Shown here one piece after another: positions 1-12,175 of a stretch of 64,000 nt of DNA. Below the pieces are notes generated by a model. That model made no database searches, was not told the origin of the DNA, and saw only the letters and a list, made by a program, of their open reading frames with translations. How positions within the stretch are numbered: position 1 is the first letter of the stretch; each line of letters opens with the position of its first letter. Origin of the DNA: Doris montereyensis (lineage: Eukaryota; Mollusca; Gastropoda; Nudibranchia; Dorididae); the NCBI GenBank assembly GCA_037039925.1, contig JAXRKP010000701.1:37501-101500 (forward strand), given 5' to 3'. A program made the position numbers and the translations under genes.

Positions 1-295
1 AGTCCATCTCATAAACTTTGGATTAACAAGCTGGCGAAATTTAAGAATACCTGAGAAAACAATATATAGAGAAACTAATGACATAAAATTAATTTCTACG
101 TAAAAACGGTGCTTAAAACTTATTCATATATATATATATATATACATATCTATATTCCTCTTTATCAGCTATCAGCCTACTGCAGTTTCATTCCTTTCTA
201 TCAGCTGTTAAAACTTATTCATAACATTAACATGAGTTGAAAGTAAAAGAAAACAATTCAAACTGACATGTTTCAAGTTAGCCTTGCTTAGTGAA
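1..295. other. AT-rich sequence, no gene seen
   Basis: There is a short TA run near 126-145 and no convincing reading frame. The right edge abuts the A/T-rich tail of a SINE. Confidence 0.6.
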
Positions 296-566
296 AGTAA
301 AGTAAAGTAAATCCTATACTCAGATGGAGTGTTGAGTAAACAGGAGAAGAGTCCAGATTTTTCTGGGCATATATGGGATAATGTGATAGATTGCCAAATC
401 ATTGCTTTTCAAGCCGCCTTTATTTTCACAGAGTCTGAATAGACCTAGTTATTCCTGGGTCGACAGGAGGACATGAAAGAAAAAAAAAAAGCCCGGATTG
501 GGAATCGAATTCGGGCCTCCTGCTGAACGTAAGTCAAACATTCTGTCCATCGAGCTACCGGCTTTA
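296..566 (-). mobile_element. tRNA-derived SINE, family D, near full length
   Basis: Read on the minus strand it starts with a tRNA-like head: an A-box-like tagctcgatgg and a B-box-like gaattcgattccc. A T-run follows, then a body containing gacccag and ctaggtctattcagactc. The end is a tail of repeated acttt. The same order of blocks recurs at 34335-34602, and parts recur at 47665 and 50090, which defines the family. Length is about 270 bp. The head resembles a pol III internal promoter, but the stems are imperfect, so I do not call a functional tRNA. This copy shows the unexpanded form of the segment that became a long array at 50195-51530. Confidence 0.75.
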
Positions 567-1794
567 TAGTAAATCATCAAAACTAATCTAATGGTACCAA
601 AACTGTTAACCATAAAGGATGAAAGCATGATTGGAAAAGTAACCGTAGAATGAAACTATGTGAAGAAAACTAAACGAAATAGCGGAAACTTATGAATGAT
701 GACCCATCAGACCAGAGAAATAAAATGAACGAATCAGAAAGTGTGAAAACCTTTACCCCAAACCAGTGGATCATCTACACAGCTGGTGTGATTGCTGACA
801 GTGATAAGACCTTGACCTTTTGGTCGGTTCTCCAATGCATTGACAAGCGTTTCTTTGTTGTGTATTTTCATTGTGTTCAGCTTCTCTAGAAAAATAAAGG
901 TCATAAAATTTCTGAGTCATGTAACTTTGAGTAAAATGTATACAGGGCTTAAAGTATCATCCTTTTAAAAACAATATCTGTAAAATCTTGTGCTAAAACA
1001 AATGTTTTTATGTCTCATTTTCTTATTCTTGAAAATTTCTACCATTATTTTTTACGTTAATATCTAAATCTTGCCAAAATCAATTTCCAGAGTTGTCTCC
1101 TTATGAGTTCCAAATATAGCCCTTGACAGCTTAAGGTGGGGGTGGGGGGTGCCTCATGACAAGATTCTTTTTGCTTTTGAGTTTGGGTTTTTGCTTTTAG
1201 TATGTACATGAGTAATTGTTAAAATACAGTTATCCTATATCATTGAAAAGTTTATAGCGTCATTGGTTCCCTTAGTTACGAATTAAATCACTCAAAACCA
1301 GTGCAGATCGTTTTTTCCAATCAATATCTAAAGAGTGACATTGGTTTTTTTTTTATATGGATGGTTTTCTTTTAATGAATTTTAAAAAAATAACAGACAT
1401 TGTATACAAAAACGACATTTTTATTACAAAAAAAAAACAATTCTCAAAAAGTTTACAAGATATCAAAAACCCCAGATGTCATTCTATCTAAATTGATAAG
1501 AGGAACCTGTGTGCCAAATATAATACAAATCGTTCGGTAAATGGCCAGGAGATAGAATTTTAGTGTGAAAAAATTACATTTCAAGAAAAATGCAAATAAA
1601 AAAATCAAAAGAAAATAACACAAAACAAAACACTTCAGATGGATTTCCTTGTTGTAGCAGCCCCCTTACTCTTTCGACAGTCTCTGGCATTGTTACTAAT
1701 GTAAACAGGATTATAACTCTAGGTTTAGATGTGCACTGTTGTGAAAACAGTTTTTTGTTTTTTCCCTCTATTCCTACGCTTGTGTTTACATACA
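567..1794. other. AT-rich intergenic sequence, nothing recognised
   Basis: It contains a G-rich run near 1136-1150 and several A/T homopolymers. The short frames present (for example 692-889) have no supporting splice sites or recognisable domain. Confidence 0.5.
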
Positions 1795-1935
1795 CACTAA
1801 AGCGCAACGCCTCTGACGTCACACAGCGATGGGCCGAATCGAGGAGCGGTGTCGGCATTAGCCAGGCAACCTTGGTGTTACCACACTTGGCGATTAGCCG
1901 CCAATACACAGGTTTTTACTGCCATCTTCTCAGTC
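1795..1935. promoter_or_regulatory. possible CRE-containing promoter-like patch
   Basis: A GC- and CpG-richer island in AT-rich DNA holds a perfect palindromic cAMP-response element, tgacgtca, at 1814-1821. No first exon could be attached on either strand. A single 8-mer can occur by chance, so this is only a candidate. Confidence 0.25.
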
Positions 1936-3714
1936 AGTGTTGGGGTAGTTTACGTCAAAATTTTGACTTTTTTACCTATAAAATATTTTGTAAAAAAAAA
2001 TTATTCGTCACATGGACATTTTTCTGCCATAAACTAGATCTAGTAGATAAATGATCGTTCTACCCGAATATGCAAAGAACAGAAAATCAATCTTTTGGTC
2101 CCAAACTCGCCAGTCCAGGTGATTGTCACATTGTGTTGACTTATTTAATGCATTAGGACAGTATTACCAACAATATGATATCAATAACAAACACATAGAA
2201 ACATTTCTTACCAATCCAAAGTTTGCTCAATAAGCCAACCATGGAGACCGTCATTTTGCTGGACGCCCTCCACATCCATGATCTCCTGTTGCGTGGTGGG
2301 ATGCACCATGAGTATTCTTTCAATGGCATTTTCCCCTCAGTCACAGGAATTTTAATTTAATGTGGAAATAGCTTGTAAAACTGATCACTGGTCACTTGAT
2401 CTCTGAAAAATCTTGAACTCAAATTGAAAGAGAATTTTACAATGTCAATAAGGGAAGTACAAAATCTAGAATGAGATCTATATCTAGAATATATGAAGAT
2501 CTTAAGATTTTAAATTTTTGTCCTTTGTAACTTAAATTGCTCCCTTGTGTGCTCTTTTCTAATAAATATGGAACATATAAATCAGTAGGCCTACAGCAAT
2601 TATTGCTCCAGTTTTAGTAAATATCTTATAATTACTCTTTTTACTATAGATTCTAACTCTTTCTTACGACCTCCTTTTTCGTGTGATCAAAAGATCAATC
2701 GCACATTCAATTTGATTCATGCTATGAAACGAGCCTGCTGACGATCATCGATCTAGATCTAGACTAGAATCTAGTCGAATGTTGATTATCAGTATGATAT
2801 AAATCTATGCTGCAAAGCAAAGAAATAGAAGATTTACGAGCCGGGCACAGGACAAATGGAACTTTATGATTTGTTCGAAAATTGGTAAGAAAAATAAGAT
2901 TTGTGTTCGTACAGAGATCTTTAGATATAATCATCATCTCAAAGCTACCAACTTGTGACAGTAAAAGACTCTACATCCAAAACTACAACTTGTGACATAG
3001 GTCTCATAGAGTTTGTTGTGCCATGGTAAATGAAAGAGGACATAATCTGACCCGTGACCTCTGACTTATAGCCAAGGTGATTCAACGTTGTTGTTCGATG
3101 TCTGAATTGCCAGCTTCCATTACCCACAACAGAGTGAAGGGTGGATCTTTTTGAGAAAACGACTCGAGGCAGTGAGAGCGATTGTTTGGTTTGTGATGCA
3201 TAGCGGGAAAAACAACAACTGAGGAAGTATTAATGTCTTTTTTTTGGTTTCTTGCTGCTTTTATTATTTTAAACGTTTACAGTATTTTTGTTATCATTGT
3301 AAAGTGTTTTGGATTTTTCAAGAGCTACTAGATCTAACTGTAGAGTTAAAGGTTCCCTTCTGAGTGGAACAGGTCATTCACTTGTTCCGGATGGGACTAT
3401 CTTGAAGTCTTTAAAAATTGAATTAATTATATCCGTTTAAAATAAAAACTAGATTAACAGTTTGTGCTCTATTTTTAACCCCCCCCCCCCCCAAGACACA
3501 CACACACACACACAAACAAAGACAAAAAAAAACTATTTTTTTAAGATTAACATAAAATACGAAGCAACAAAAATATGAGCACTGACAGTAATACTCAAGA
3601 AATGATTTGGTCAGTTTTTTATAAAGAAGAACATGAGAAGAAGTTCAAAGGCTGCAAAGAGGTGGGGTACATTTTACAAATAGATTTTAAAATAATAAAT
3701 AGGCCCACCAGGTG
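1936..3714. other. AT-rich intergenic sequence
   Basis: It holds tagatc-type palindromic runs near 2745-2775, and a poly-C run followed by a CA run at 3480-3515. No gene, RNA or element was recognised. Confidence 0.5.
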
Positions 3715-3723
3715 AGCAGAAGT

Positions 3724-3735
3724 AACCGGAAGTTG
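3724..3735 (+). promoter_or_regulatory. ETS-type site ccggaagt
   Basis: The core ccggaagt (3726-3733) lies about 40 bp upstream of an ATG in good context (acaatgg). ETS sites of this form are common in TATA-less animal promoters. The functional role is inferred. Confidence 0.35.
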
Positions 3736-3773
3736 TCGTTGTGGACCTCTCCCTTGCAAACAAGTCCTTGACA

Positions 3774-3890
3774 ATGGCGTCTCTGAGGACCTTCGATGAC
3801 AACAATCTAAATATGTTTCTATCCTTCTACCGTCTCATAACTTAAGTGCATACCCTTTTTGCAAGACACATGTACGAAAACTTGCAATGA
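3774..3890 (+). other. candidate first coding exon, frame-broken
   Basis: The ATG at 3774 opens 23 codons (MASLRTFDDNN...) and stops at TAA 3843-3845. One base out of phase, the sequence continues open as LSAYPFCKTH... to a consensus donor gtaagt at 3891. The combination of an ETS site, good ATG context and a strong donor suggests an old or current first exon with a one-base deletion near 3842. The product is not recognised and no downstream exon could be linked. It may instead be non-coding. Confidence 0.3.
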
Positions 3891-4854
3891 GTAAGTTATT
3901 TCAACTGTAAATAGATCTTTAATATATCAAATATCTTGCACTGTTTTGTTTTCAATGTCAATATTTTTACTATTTAATTTAATGTCACTTGAGAAGAGAG
4001 AGTGAACGGGGAGGAATTTTCACAACAGACAAGCTAAAGTTATATCTAATCTAGAGCTAGTATTATCAGTATTCTGTTTTTTTATGTGTCTATGATTTTC
4101 CTCCAGACTTTTTCTTTAAAAGTTTGATTGTGTATTATTTTAGATTTATTTCAAGCCTTGCAAATTCCCAATTGAAGACTAGATCTAGTTTTTAAACAAC
4201 AAAGTACAAAGCCCTTGGTGTGTTATGTTTATTACATCACACAAACTTAGCCCACACCGTCATAGTCATGTGTTTTCCCAACATATCAGGATACTTAAGC
4301 CTATAGGTTTTTGTATGATATGAAATGAAATGATCATGTAAGTTGTAAGAGTCAATTTGGTATTTTCTTTTCGATCACTCCCACACCCTGATACATACTA
4401 CTTTTAAAGGGCAAAGCAACGTATTTATAGCTGCTGAACACAAATATGGTCACTATAACCATCATAATTTTAACCTCTTAGCAAAAGGAATAACCGCAAC
4501 AGACTTTAGATCAAGAATAGCAGGGGCGTCATTACAGTAATTTTGACGTGAGGCTGGTCAAAATTATTTTCACAGCTCATCTTTTGTTGTTGTGATTTTC
4601 TTTCGTTCTACCAAAAATGAAGAAATCTTACCAAAAGAGCATACAGGTACACACACAATGCATAGATTAAGAATCATTAGAAAGCAGTCAGGTTCGATAA
4701 ATCACTACAACACAAACTTAGGAACAACCAAATAAAGAGAGACCTAAAAGAAAAAAATGAAAAGAATACAATCTTTGTGTTAATCATAGATCGATGGTAT
4801 TAACCCAAGAAAAGCGCCAGCCCTAAATAAAGAGTGTTTTGCAGTCCACCTGGG
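3891..4854. other. AT-rich sequence, nothing recognised
   Basis: No repeat family and no plausible exon was seen. Short tagatct runs are present. Confidence 0.5.
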
Positions 4855-4945
4855 AAGCACGCAGGCCTTATATTGAGAGCCGCTGTCATTGGCACGCAGG
4901 CCCCATATTTAGAGCCGCTGTCATTGGCACAGCGCCAGGCCCTAT
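4855..4945. repeat. short tandem repeat, about 36 bp, 2.5 copies
   Basis: The block agagccgctgtcattggcac occurs twice, each preceded by gcaggcc...atat. A third degenerate start (caggccctatat) follows. Confidence 0.8.
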
Positions 4946-5712
4946 ATCTAAGCGAAATACGTAGGCTTCTTGAATGGAAATTTCCACTTTCCGTACATGG
5001 TTTATGACGTAGTTTGACCTTGAGTTCATAGTTGAATAACAGCCAATGAGATTACAATTTATTTTAAGCTCGTGGCTTTTCCGATAGCCTCGTTATCATT
5101 CGTCAAAGTGACGCTTTTCCATTCAACACACTTCGTGAGAGGTCTAAGTTGATCACACGGCTATCGCTGCTAATGTTTAGTCCTTAGTTTAAGTTTCTCT
5201 TGTTGCAAGAACATCTCAATATAAATTTCTTTTCTTTCAACTTATAGAAAATACATGTTTTATAGGTCTTTTATCATTGTAAACGTGAACTCCTTGTTCA
5301 AACTAAGTCTAAATCCTAGCTTCACCCGTTGCACACACTCGTTTTTTCATACAAATGGCTGAGACAACCCTTCACTGTTAGCAGATCACTTCTGATAACA
5401 CCGCGAGCTCTACTTAGGTTAACACATGCAGTGTGTGTAACTGGGTGTGGGGAAGGCAAAAGGGGGGTACATGATACGCTCTTTTAGCGCAGGTGACATC
5501 CACAGCAAGTAGATACAAACACATACACACACACACACATACATATACCAGACTGATTCATTTCCTGTCGCCTTCGTTGGCGATCGGAAGGCCAAGCGAC
5601 TTCGTTAAAGTCTGTACAGACAAGGCTGGTCTGAGTCTAGCGTTTCTGCAGCCATAATCTGTGTGAGGTTTGCTGTAGTTCACGAACATTGCAGGTTGAA
5701 CTGTGACAGTAT
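4946..5712. other. intergenic sequence, nothing recognised
   Basis: Apart from a short CA run near 5520-5540 no feature was recognised. Confidence 0.5.
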
Positions 5713-6128
5713 TTGATTTAATTTACCAACATCCACAACTAAGGTGATCTCTGGGTTTTTGGTAAGATATTTTAAATTTTGCCCGGACTGCTCTGTAAAC
5801 TGATGGGACTAGGTGTCAATCCACCTACCTGGACCAGGGGATAGATTTTCCTTGAAAAAACTCAAGAAAATTTTTCAACCGTTGGCGCACTGCATAAAAA
5901 AGAGGTTCCGTGTGCAGATCACGACACTCAGTACACAGGATCCCTTGGCTGTTTACAGAGCAGTCAGGACAAAAATGAGGTCCCATGTGCAGATCACAAC
6001 ACTCAGTGCATGTTATTAATGTTAAAGATCCCTTGGTTCTTTACAGGGCAGTCTGAGCAAAATTTTAAAATCCCACTATGTACCTTTTGGTTGAGAGGCC
6101 TATACTTTGCCTCTGGATCTGTGACAGT
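5713..6128 (-). mobile_element. tRNA-derived SINE, family B
   Basis: In plus orientation the element begins with ccacatccacaactaagg, continues through gcccggactgctctgtaaac and cctacctggaccagggg, and ends in a region whose reverse complement is a tRNA-like head. Related copies lie at 13425, 29150, 30262, 35050 and 35710. In this copy the segment gtgcagatcac...ggatccc is partly duplicated (5910-6060), making it longer than its sisters. Confidence 0.75.
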
Positions 6129-6299
6129 GTGAACGATGCGCTGCTTCAAGGCTAACGATTGGTAGCCTGCTGGACTCTATATTACGTGTTTCCAATAGGA
6201 AAATTTATACTCGCTCTTACTTATTCATGATCTTAGCACTGTAAAAACATAACTTCAACATGAATTAATTTCTTCTCAATGTCTATTGGATGAGGTGTT

Positions 6300-6560
6300 C
6301 TAGCTGAACCGTAGTGTTGTTAGCTGGCAATCACAGCAACACTAGTTCAAGCCCTACGGCTGGCACATGTGGGTTATTTTCACAATGTTGTACTCCTAGG
6401 AAAAAGTACTTCATTCTACTTTCCTTGTTTTGACTCAGGTGTGAATGAGTACCCAGCTATAGGTAGAGAAAGATCTTGTCAGAGTGTTAGTAGGAAAAGC
6501 CTAACAGGCTCATATACTTTATGCTCCCCAGGAGTTGAGAAGGACTGAACGAAATGGCCT
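6300..6560 (+). mobile_element. SINE-like dispersed repeat, family E
   Basis: A tRNA-like head near 6300-6360 (gttcaagccctacggctgg) is followed by ctcctaggaaaaagtacttc and gaatgagtacccagctatagg. The same body occurs at 36545-36723 and, inverted, at 20885-21112. Confidence 0.65.
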
Positions 6561-6952
6561 GCTGGTGGATAAATGATGTACAGTAGCCTGCATTTGTGTG
6601 GGGATACAGACTATAAATCCATCTTTAATGGTTTCTTTCTTTAATGTTTACCTTCGAATAAAATATTACATGGTGAGATGTCATGGACTAGGCCTATGCA
6701 TGGCTGTGATGAGAGGATGGGGCTATAGCTATAGCCCCACGCCATTTGATGTTACTGTTGACATTAACCGTTCTATTTATAGGGTACCGGAAGCGCATAT
6801 AGATACAGGTGCCGTTGTAAACAAGAAATCAAAATGGCAGCTGGTCCGGTCTGCTTGGATTGGACCTAAATCAAGATCTAGTTATGAGAGAAAAATGATA
6901 AATCTATCACCATTCCTTAAGAAAGATTGTTAACACATATTTGTCTCACTCA
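6561..6952. other. no recognised feature
   Basis: An open frame at 6598-6933 has no domain, start context or splice support and is treated as chance. Confidence 0.45.
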
Positions 6953-7078
6953 ACCCAAGTGCAAATGGATACAAGGACTAGCTTGGGAGTAAAAACCTAT
7001 GCGCCATAGAAACCGAGATAAGCTTCAGTTCTGTGGGCCGTAATGGCCTTGAAGGAACGTTACTTACTTCTCTTTCAG
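6953..7078 (+). mobile_element. SINE family C, 5'-truncated
   Basis: Only the body is present: agcttgggagtaaaaacct, then aaaccgagataagctt, and ggccgtaatggccttgaagg. The tRNA-like head seen at 18888 is missing. Confidence 0.7.
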
Positions 7079-7139
7079 GACATATTTTGCATTGCACTTG
7101 AAGCATGAAGTTACTCTTTCCAATTTCTATTATTTTCAC

Positions 7140-7379
7140 AGACTTGAATGTTGTCACTGTGAGGACCTGCAAGTGATTGAGTCCCCTGCCTAAGGATGAA
7201 CCCTCGGCAGAAGAGAGTCTCATGGCTCTCCTGGAGGCCATGCTGACTCTAGCAGCCGGAGGGGCAGAGGCACGGAGACAGCCGGTAAAGCCACTGGTCA
7301 ATCCTGGGAGGCTACCCCGAAGAGCAGTTTTTAGATCTGTCGGATGGAGAGAAGGAGGAGCTGTCATGCAACATTTGGT
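7140..7379 (+). pseudogene. RING-type E3 ligase pseudogene, upstream exon
   Basis: This appears to be the exon carrying the first half of a RING finger. One frame gives KDEPSAEESLMALLEAML. After a one-base slip at about 7285-7295 the next frame gives GGYPEEQFLDLSDGEKEEL, then SCNIWY. In a RING the first zinc pair is C-x2-C; here the second cysteine is a tryptophan codon (tgg). The exon ends at a damaged donor (tacagtaatg). An upstream acceptor (ttttcacag) precedes it. It pairs with the exon at 9426, which supplies the rest of the RING. The frame slip, lost zinc ligand and poor donor all indicate decay. Confidence 0.6.
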
Positions 7380-7469
7380 ACAGTAATGTATTCTTTTACC
7401 AGCTTGTTTTTGTTGTCTTTAAATCAAATCGCAGCGGGTTTTTTTTAAAGGACGTGGGAGATTGGCGGG

Positions 7470-7588
7470 TCTACTGGTAGGTCCTACTTCTTTCCTTTCA
7501 CTCTTTTATCCATCCTTTCATCTTGCTGTTTTCTTTTAATTCACCCTGAGATCACTGCGAAGGCCGGACGGAAAATTCCCTTAAAAGG
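7470..7588 (-). repeat. dispersed repeat A, inverted copy
   Basis: It contains ggtaggtcctacttctttcc, then attcaccctgagatcactgc. This is the reverse complement of the element found a dozen or more times between 27 and 55 kb. Confidence 0.75.
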
Positions 7589-8830
7589 ATGCTTTTAGAC
7601 CGTGAAAAGGGATGATATTTGTGGAATTGGTCTCGAGGTTATAATGAAGTGTGTGTTTATTTGCGTTGTGCAGCCTCAAAGCTTTTAGTTATCAAGTTTA
7701 ATAATGCTATTTTGCATTGCCTTTTTTGTTATCATGGGGATATGAAGCTCACTCTACATTTCCTCACTTGATTTTGTTGGCGTGATATTCAGGGGACGGG
7801 CTGAATGGATAACAATGGGATGCTGGTACAGTGTGCCTAAAGGGCCTAACTAGTTCTACTATGGTCAATTTGAGCCAGTGAAGCGGCTTGCAGAAACGAC
7901 TGGTGTTAAGACAGAGATCCTGCTCTTGTTTGTGGATGAATGTGGCTTTAAGTTGTTGAAGAATGTAGTATTATTGTTGGTCTGGAGTTTGAACTTCTCG
8001 TTGAATTTTTTTTCTCACAGTGTTGCACTGATATGACAATGAGTACTCAAGTTAGTTAGTTTGAGAACAATTTTTTTTAGACTAAATAAAACGATGATAG
8101 TGACATTAAGTGTCCTCATGAGATATGAATAATAGGACACAATGATTTCATAAGACAACAGCATGCTTGGGGTCGGCAAAGGTTCACATTCTCCATAGAG
8201 AGGCCTTGGTTGAACATAGTTCCCTTACCTAGCCTGGAAACCAAATCTCCCTAGACTTAATGTTTGTCTTTACATCCGACTTTCAAATCCAGTGAGTGAG
8301 GCTTTATCTTCCCTCTCCCTCTTGTCTGACACTCGGTCTTCAATCTTTTTCACCTCCGTCATACGTGTATATATATCGATGATGTCGGCACAAACTGACT
8401 AAGGCCGAAATTTCCAATTTAAAAAATGTAACTATTCATCTTAACAGAAACTAAAGATACACTGTGTAAAAATAGCAGAAGACATTATCTTATAGAAATG
8501 CTTCAAAACCCTGTTTTATTAAACCAGCTGAGTTGAACTTTCGTTTTTTTCATATTGGCCCAAAACAGCCAAGTCAGTTTTCAACTGAATTTGTCGATCA
8601 AGGTACAAATGACTGAATGCACAATATCTTATGTCTCAAAGCAGCCAAGTCCAAGAAGTTTTAATAAATTAAATTTGTGTAGAAAAATAATTATCCCATT
8701 GGAACAAACATGCCATCCATCTCATGTGTGCAAAATGTTGATTTAAAACCTATTTTCAAGAGAACTATTCAGTTTTTTGTTTCTCCTGTAAAATTAGTGT
8801 TTTGCGACTTGACCAGTTTGTGCCCAAAAC

Positions 8831-8832
<2 letters not shown>
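7589..8832. other. AT-rich sequence, probable intron of the RING pseudogene
   Basis: It lies between the two RING exon relics. No other element or exon was recognised. Confidence 0.45.
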
Positions 8833-9243
<411 letters not shown>

Positions 9244-9425
9244 CTATTTTTTTTTTTTAGTTTATTTTAGGAATAAATATATATTATAATTATTATTTTA
9301 ATATTACTGAATCTAAATATTCTCTCTATCTCTCCATGTAGTAGCAGTTGGAAATTTTGTGACTTTTCTACATCAATAGAAATAATCATCTATTGCATGT
9401 TTTTTATTTTGTGTGCATATTTCAG

Positions 9426-10623
9426 TTATCAGATTCTGAAAGAATCTATGCAGTGCGTGAATAACCACAAATTCTGCCATTCCTGCCTGGTCGTCTGGTC
9501 CACAACTGGCCAGTATGCAAACCGCATCAGATGTCCGGTCTGTAGAACGCGAGGCTACTACTTCCAACGATGAAATCGACGATCGTGTCGGAGTGAAGAA
9601 AGTGAAATGCCACCTAGAATCGTGTTCGTGGACGGGGCTGGTGAAGTACATGAACTCTCATCGGCACAACACCTATGGAAATGAATCTCAACCAGAAGCA
9701 GAGGCCAAAAGCGGCGGAGCAAACACTTCCATTCCACGCCTTACACAAGTCACACCACGGGCCCCACCGTCTAGCACAGCGCGCTTTGTTGGCACAGGTC
9801 TCACAACTCAGGGGCCCATTGAGTCTTCCAGCCAAGCCACGGGTTCCGGTCTGGCTCCTTTGCTTGGCGCTAGAGCCGCGTCCAGAGCAAGCACGAGCTC
9901 TCTGAGCAGTGCCAGTCAAGAGACAGTTATTGACTTGAACGCACCCTTGCATCAGGCGGTACCGGCAACAGTGGAAGAATGTCCTCTTTATCTACCGCCA
10001 CGTCTCGAAGAGTTCCACCGATAAGGACCGCGGGCAACGGGCGTATCACTTTCTCTCACACCCGTGCCAACAGAGATGCAAACAACAACATTGGCACTAG
10101 CCAGACATCGAACACAGTTGCCACCAGAGCTTCCTCGTCCAATGTTGGGGACTCTGGCGAAATTACTCCGATTGCTGTCCCTGGCGGCTTGGCTCCGCGG
10201 CCGCCGTCGGCCCCAAGGACAAACTCAAACGTGATCAACACTCGTCGACTGCCTCGATAGTCAATCCGCCTCCTCCGCGCAACCAGGACCAGCCAAACCA
10301 GGCTCAGCAGGCTCAGGGATCGGGATTGTTGCCGTCCAGGAATCAAAATCCCGCCTCCAGCCTGAGTGATATCCGGGACCATCTCCATGACAGTCGTAGC
10401 AGACTTAACAACTTGATGAGCTCGTTTTCCGGCGAACTCGATCGAAGTCGCCAGGAAATGATGGAGTTCCAGCAGCAGAGAGAGCGTCAGCGCAGGGAGC
10501 AGCTGGAGGAGGTCAGAGAGTTAGGTCAAAGGTTAGGCCAGGTCGCTTGAGCTGCGAAGGCTGCTGGAGCAAAGACGCCGGCTTCCAAATTTCAGTGACT
10601 CTGATGAAGACAGCGATGTCTGA
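9426..10623 (+). pseudogene. RING/TRAF-type zinc finger E3 ligase pseudogene, main exon
   Basis: A good acceptor (gcatatttcag) precedes 9426. The first frame reads the second half of a RING: MQCVNNHKFCHSC, then RCPVCR, ending at TGA 9571. A one-base frame change leads into a TRAF-like zinc finger (VKCHLESCSWTG...H) at about 9600-9665, then a Ser/Thr/Pro-rich linker. Further frame changes occur near 10000, 10250 and 10545. The distal part is a predicted coiled coil (SRQEMMEFQQQRERQRREQL) with the acidic C-terminus SDSDEDSDV and a stop at 10621. The domain order matches RING E3 ligases with TRAF-type zinc fingers. At least four frame breaks in 1.2 kb, beside intact frames in gene 1, argue for a decayed gene rather than poor sequence. 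Because an intron is retained, it is not a processed copy. Confidence 0.7.
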
Positions 10624-10684
10624 AGCGTATGCTTTAGACGTTGAATCGTTCTTTCCGCATAGGCGTGATATTTTTGGACTGAAT

Positions 10685-10690
10685 AATAAA
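10685..10690 (+). promoter_or_regulatory. polyadenylation signal aataaa
   Basis: It lies 62 bp after the last stop of the RING pseudogene, in the expected place for its 3' end. Confidence 0.5.
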
Positions 10691-11290
10691 TCATTGCGTC
10701 CTGCTTTTTCCTCATGCTAGATATCAAGTTTCTTCACAGCTTTGTGTAGCTTTCAGATGACATTTCAAGGGAAAAAATAACGTTGCCGTGATTGTTTGAA
10801 TTAGTAAACAATCTCGTCCGAGATTGCCCTTGTTTTCTTCTCAGATATGACAGAAACTCTATGAGAATTTCTTTTTTTTATAAAATGTTAGCTTATACAA
10901 CATATGGAATTACCGATAAGTATATTATTAGGATTAAAATATTATGAAATTTTGAAAATGAAAACTTTTGAATCACCTGTTCATAGCATTCCCGCAGACA
11001 TGAAAAGTTTAAGTTAACTTAGTACCTTTACAGCTGCGTTAAGATCTGAGATCATGTAAATGGCAGACTTTACTCTTTCTTATTGCATTCAATGATGATA
11101 CCTGAATGCCTTTGGGTTCTGATGAAAAAATAAATCTAACCCAGCTTATCCGTTTTCCGTGATTTAAATTTGAAGCACAACATCATATGCAAGCAATCAC
11201 AGTGTGATATCATTGTTAAACACAATTTTTTTGTCTTGTTGATAGATTGCTCATTGTTATTCTTGTCTCATTCCTGAAAATCAGAGAATT
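10691..11290. other. AT-rich sequence, nothing recognised
   Basis: No element, exon or tandem repeat was seen. Confidence 0.5.
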
Positions 11291-12006
11291 GAGAGTTGAA
11301 TGAAAGGCGAAAAAGGATGAAGCATCGAAATATGACTTTGAATCGTGCAGTTGAATGAAAGGCGTAAAAGGATGAAGCAATCGAAATATGACTTTGAATC
11401 GCAGTTGAATGAAAGGCGTAAAAGGATGAAGCAATCGAAATATGATTTTGAATCGTGCAGTTGAATGAAAGGCGAAAAGGATGAAGCAATCGAAATATGA
11501 TTTTGAATCGCGGCAGTTGAATGAAAGGCGAAAAGGATGAAGCAATCGAAATATGATTTTGAATCGTGCAGTTGAATGAAAGGCGTAAAAGGATGAAGCA
11601 ATCGAAATGAATGATGACTTTGAATCGTGCAGTTGAATGAAAGGCGTAAAAGGATGAAGTCGAAATATGACTTTGAATCGTGCAGTTGAATGAAAGGCGT
11701 AAAAGGATGAAGTCGAAATATGACTTGAATCGTGCAGTTGAATGAAAGGCGTAAAGGATGAAGTCGAAATATGACTTTGAATCGTGCAGTTGAATGAAAG
11801 GCGTAAAAAGGATGAAGTCGAAATATGACTTTGAATCGTGCAGTTGAATGAAAGGCGTAAAAGGATGAAGCAATCGAAATATGACTTTGAATCGTGCAGT
11901 TGAATGAAAGGCGAAAAAGGATGAAGCAATCGAAATATGATTTTGAATCGTGCAGTTGAATGAAAGGCGTAAAAGGATGAAGTCGAAATATGATTTTGAA
12001 TCGTAC
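11291..12006. repeat. minisatellite, about 56 bp, 13 copies
   Basis: The block gttgaatgaaaggcg recurs 13 times, each followed by ggatgaag and a cgaaatatga block. Units vary by small deletions (caa present or absent; tttt or ttt). The three overlapping minus-strand frames of about 250-290 residues are artefacts of this array. Confidence 0.95.
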
Positions 12007-12084
12007 AGGGGTGTAGATGAGACAAACAAATGAAAAAAATTGAATGGGAATGTCGATATGGGAAACAGTAAACCTTGTCAGACA

Positions 12085-12175
12085 TCTTGGACTCAAACCC
12101 ACAACCCCTTGCACCAGCAGTCCTGGTCTTTGCCGGGAAAGGAGAGGGTAATTGAGCTACGAATCCCTGGCGGTT
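12085..12175 (-). mobile_element. tRNA-like sequence, probable SINE head
   Basis: The minus strand reads gattcgtagctcaattacc (A-box-like) and, about 55 bp later, gtgggtttgagtcc (B-box-like). Stem pairing was not convincing, so a functional tRNA is not claimed. Confidence 0.4.

Noticed and set aside
480..566. A functional tRNA gene on the minus strand
   Set aside because: Boxes A and B are present, but the acceptor stem does not pair properly and the sequence continues into a SINE body.
1574..2054. Overlapping frames of 111 and 154 codons on opposite strands
   Set aside because: No domain, no splice support, and the plus frame runs into A/T homopolymers; treated as chance in a slightly GC-richer patch.
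5813..6019. 68-codon frame at 5.8 kb
   Set aside because: It lies wholly inside a family B SINE.
11216..12114. Three overlapping minus-strand frames of 250-289 codons
   Set aside because: Artefacts of the 56-bp minisatellite; each frame reads the same repeat in a different phase.
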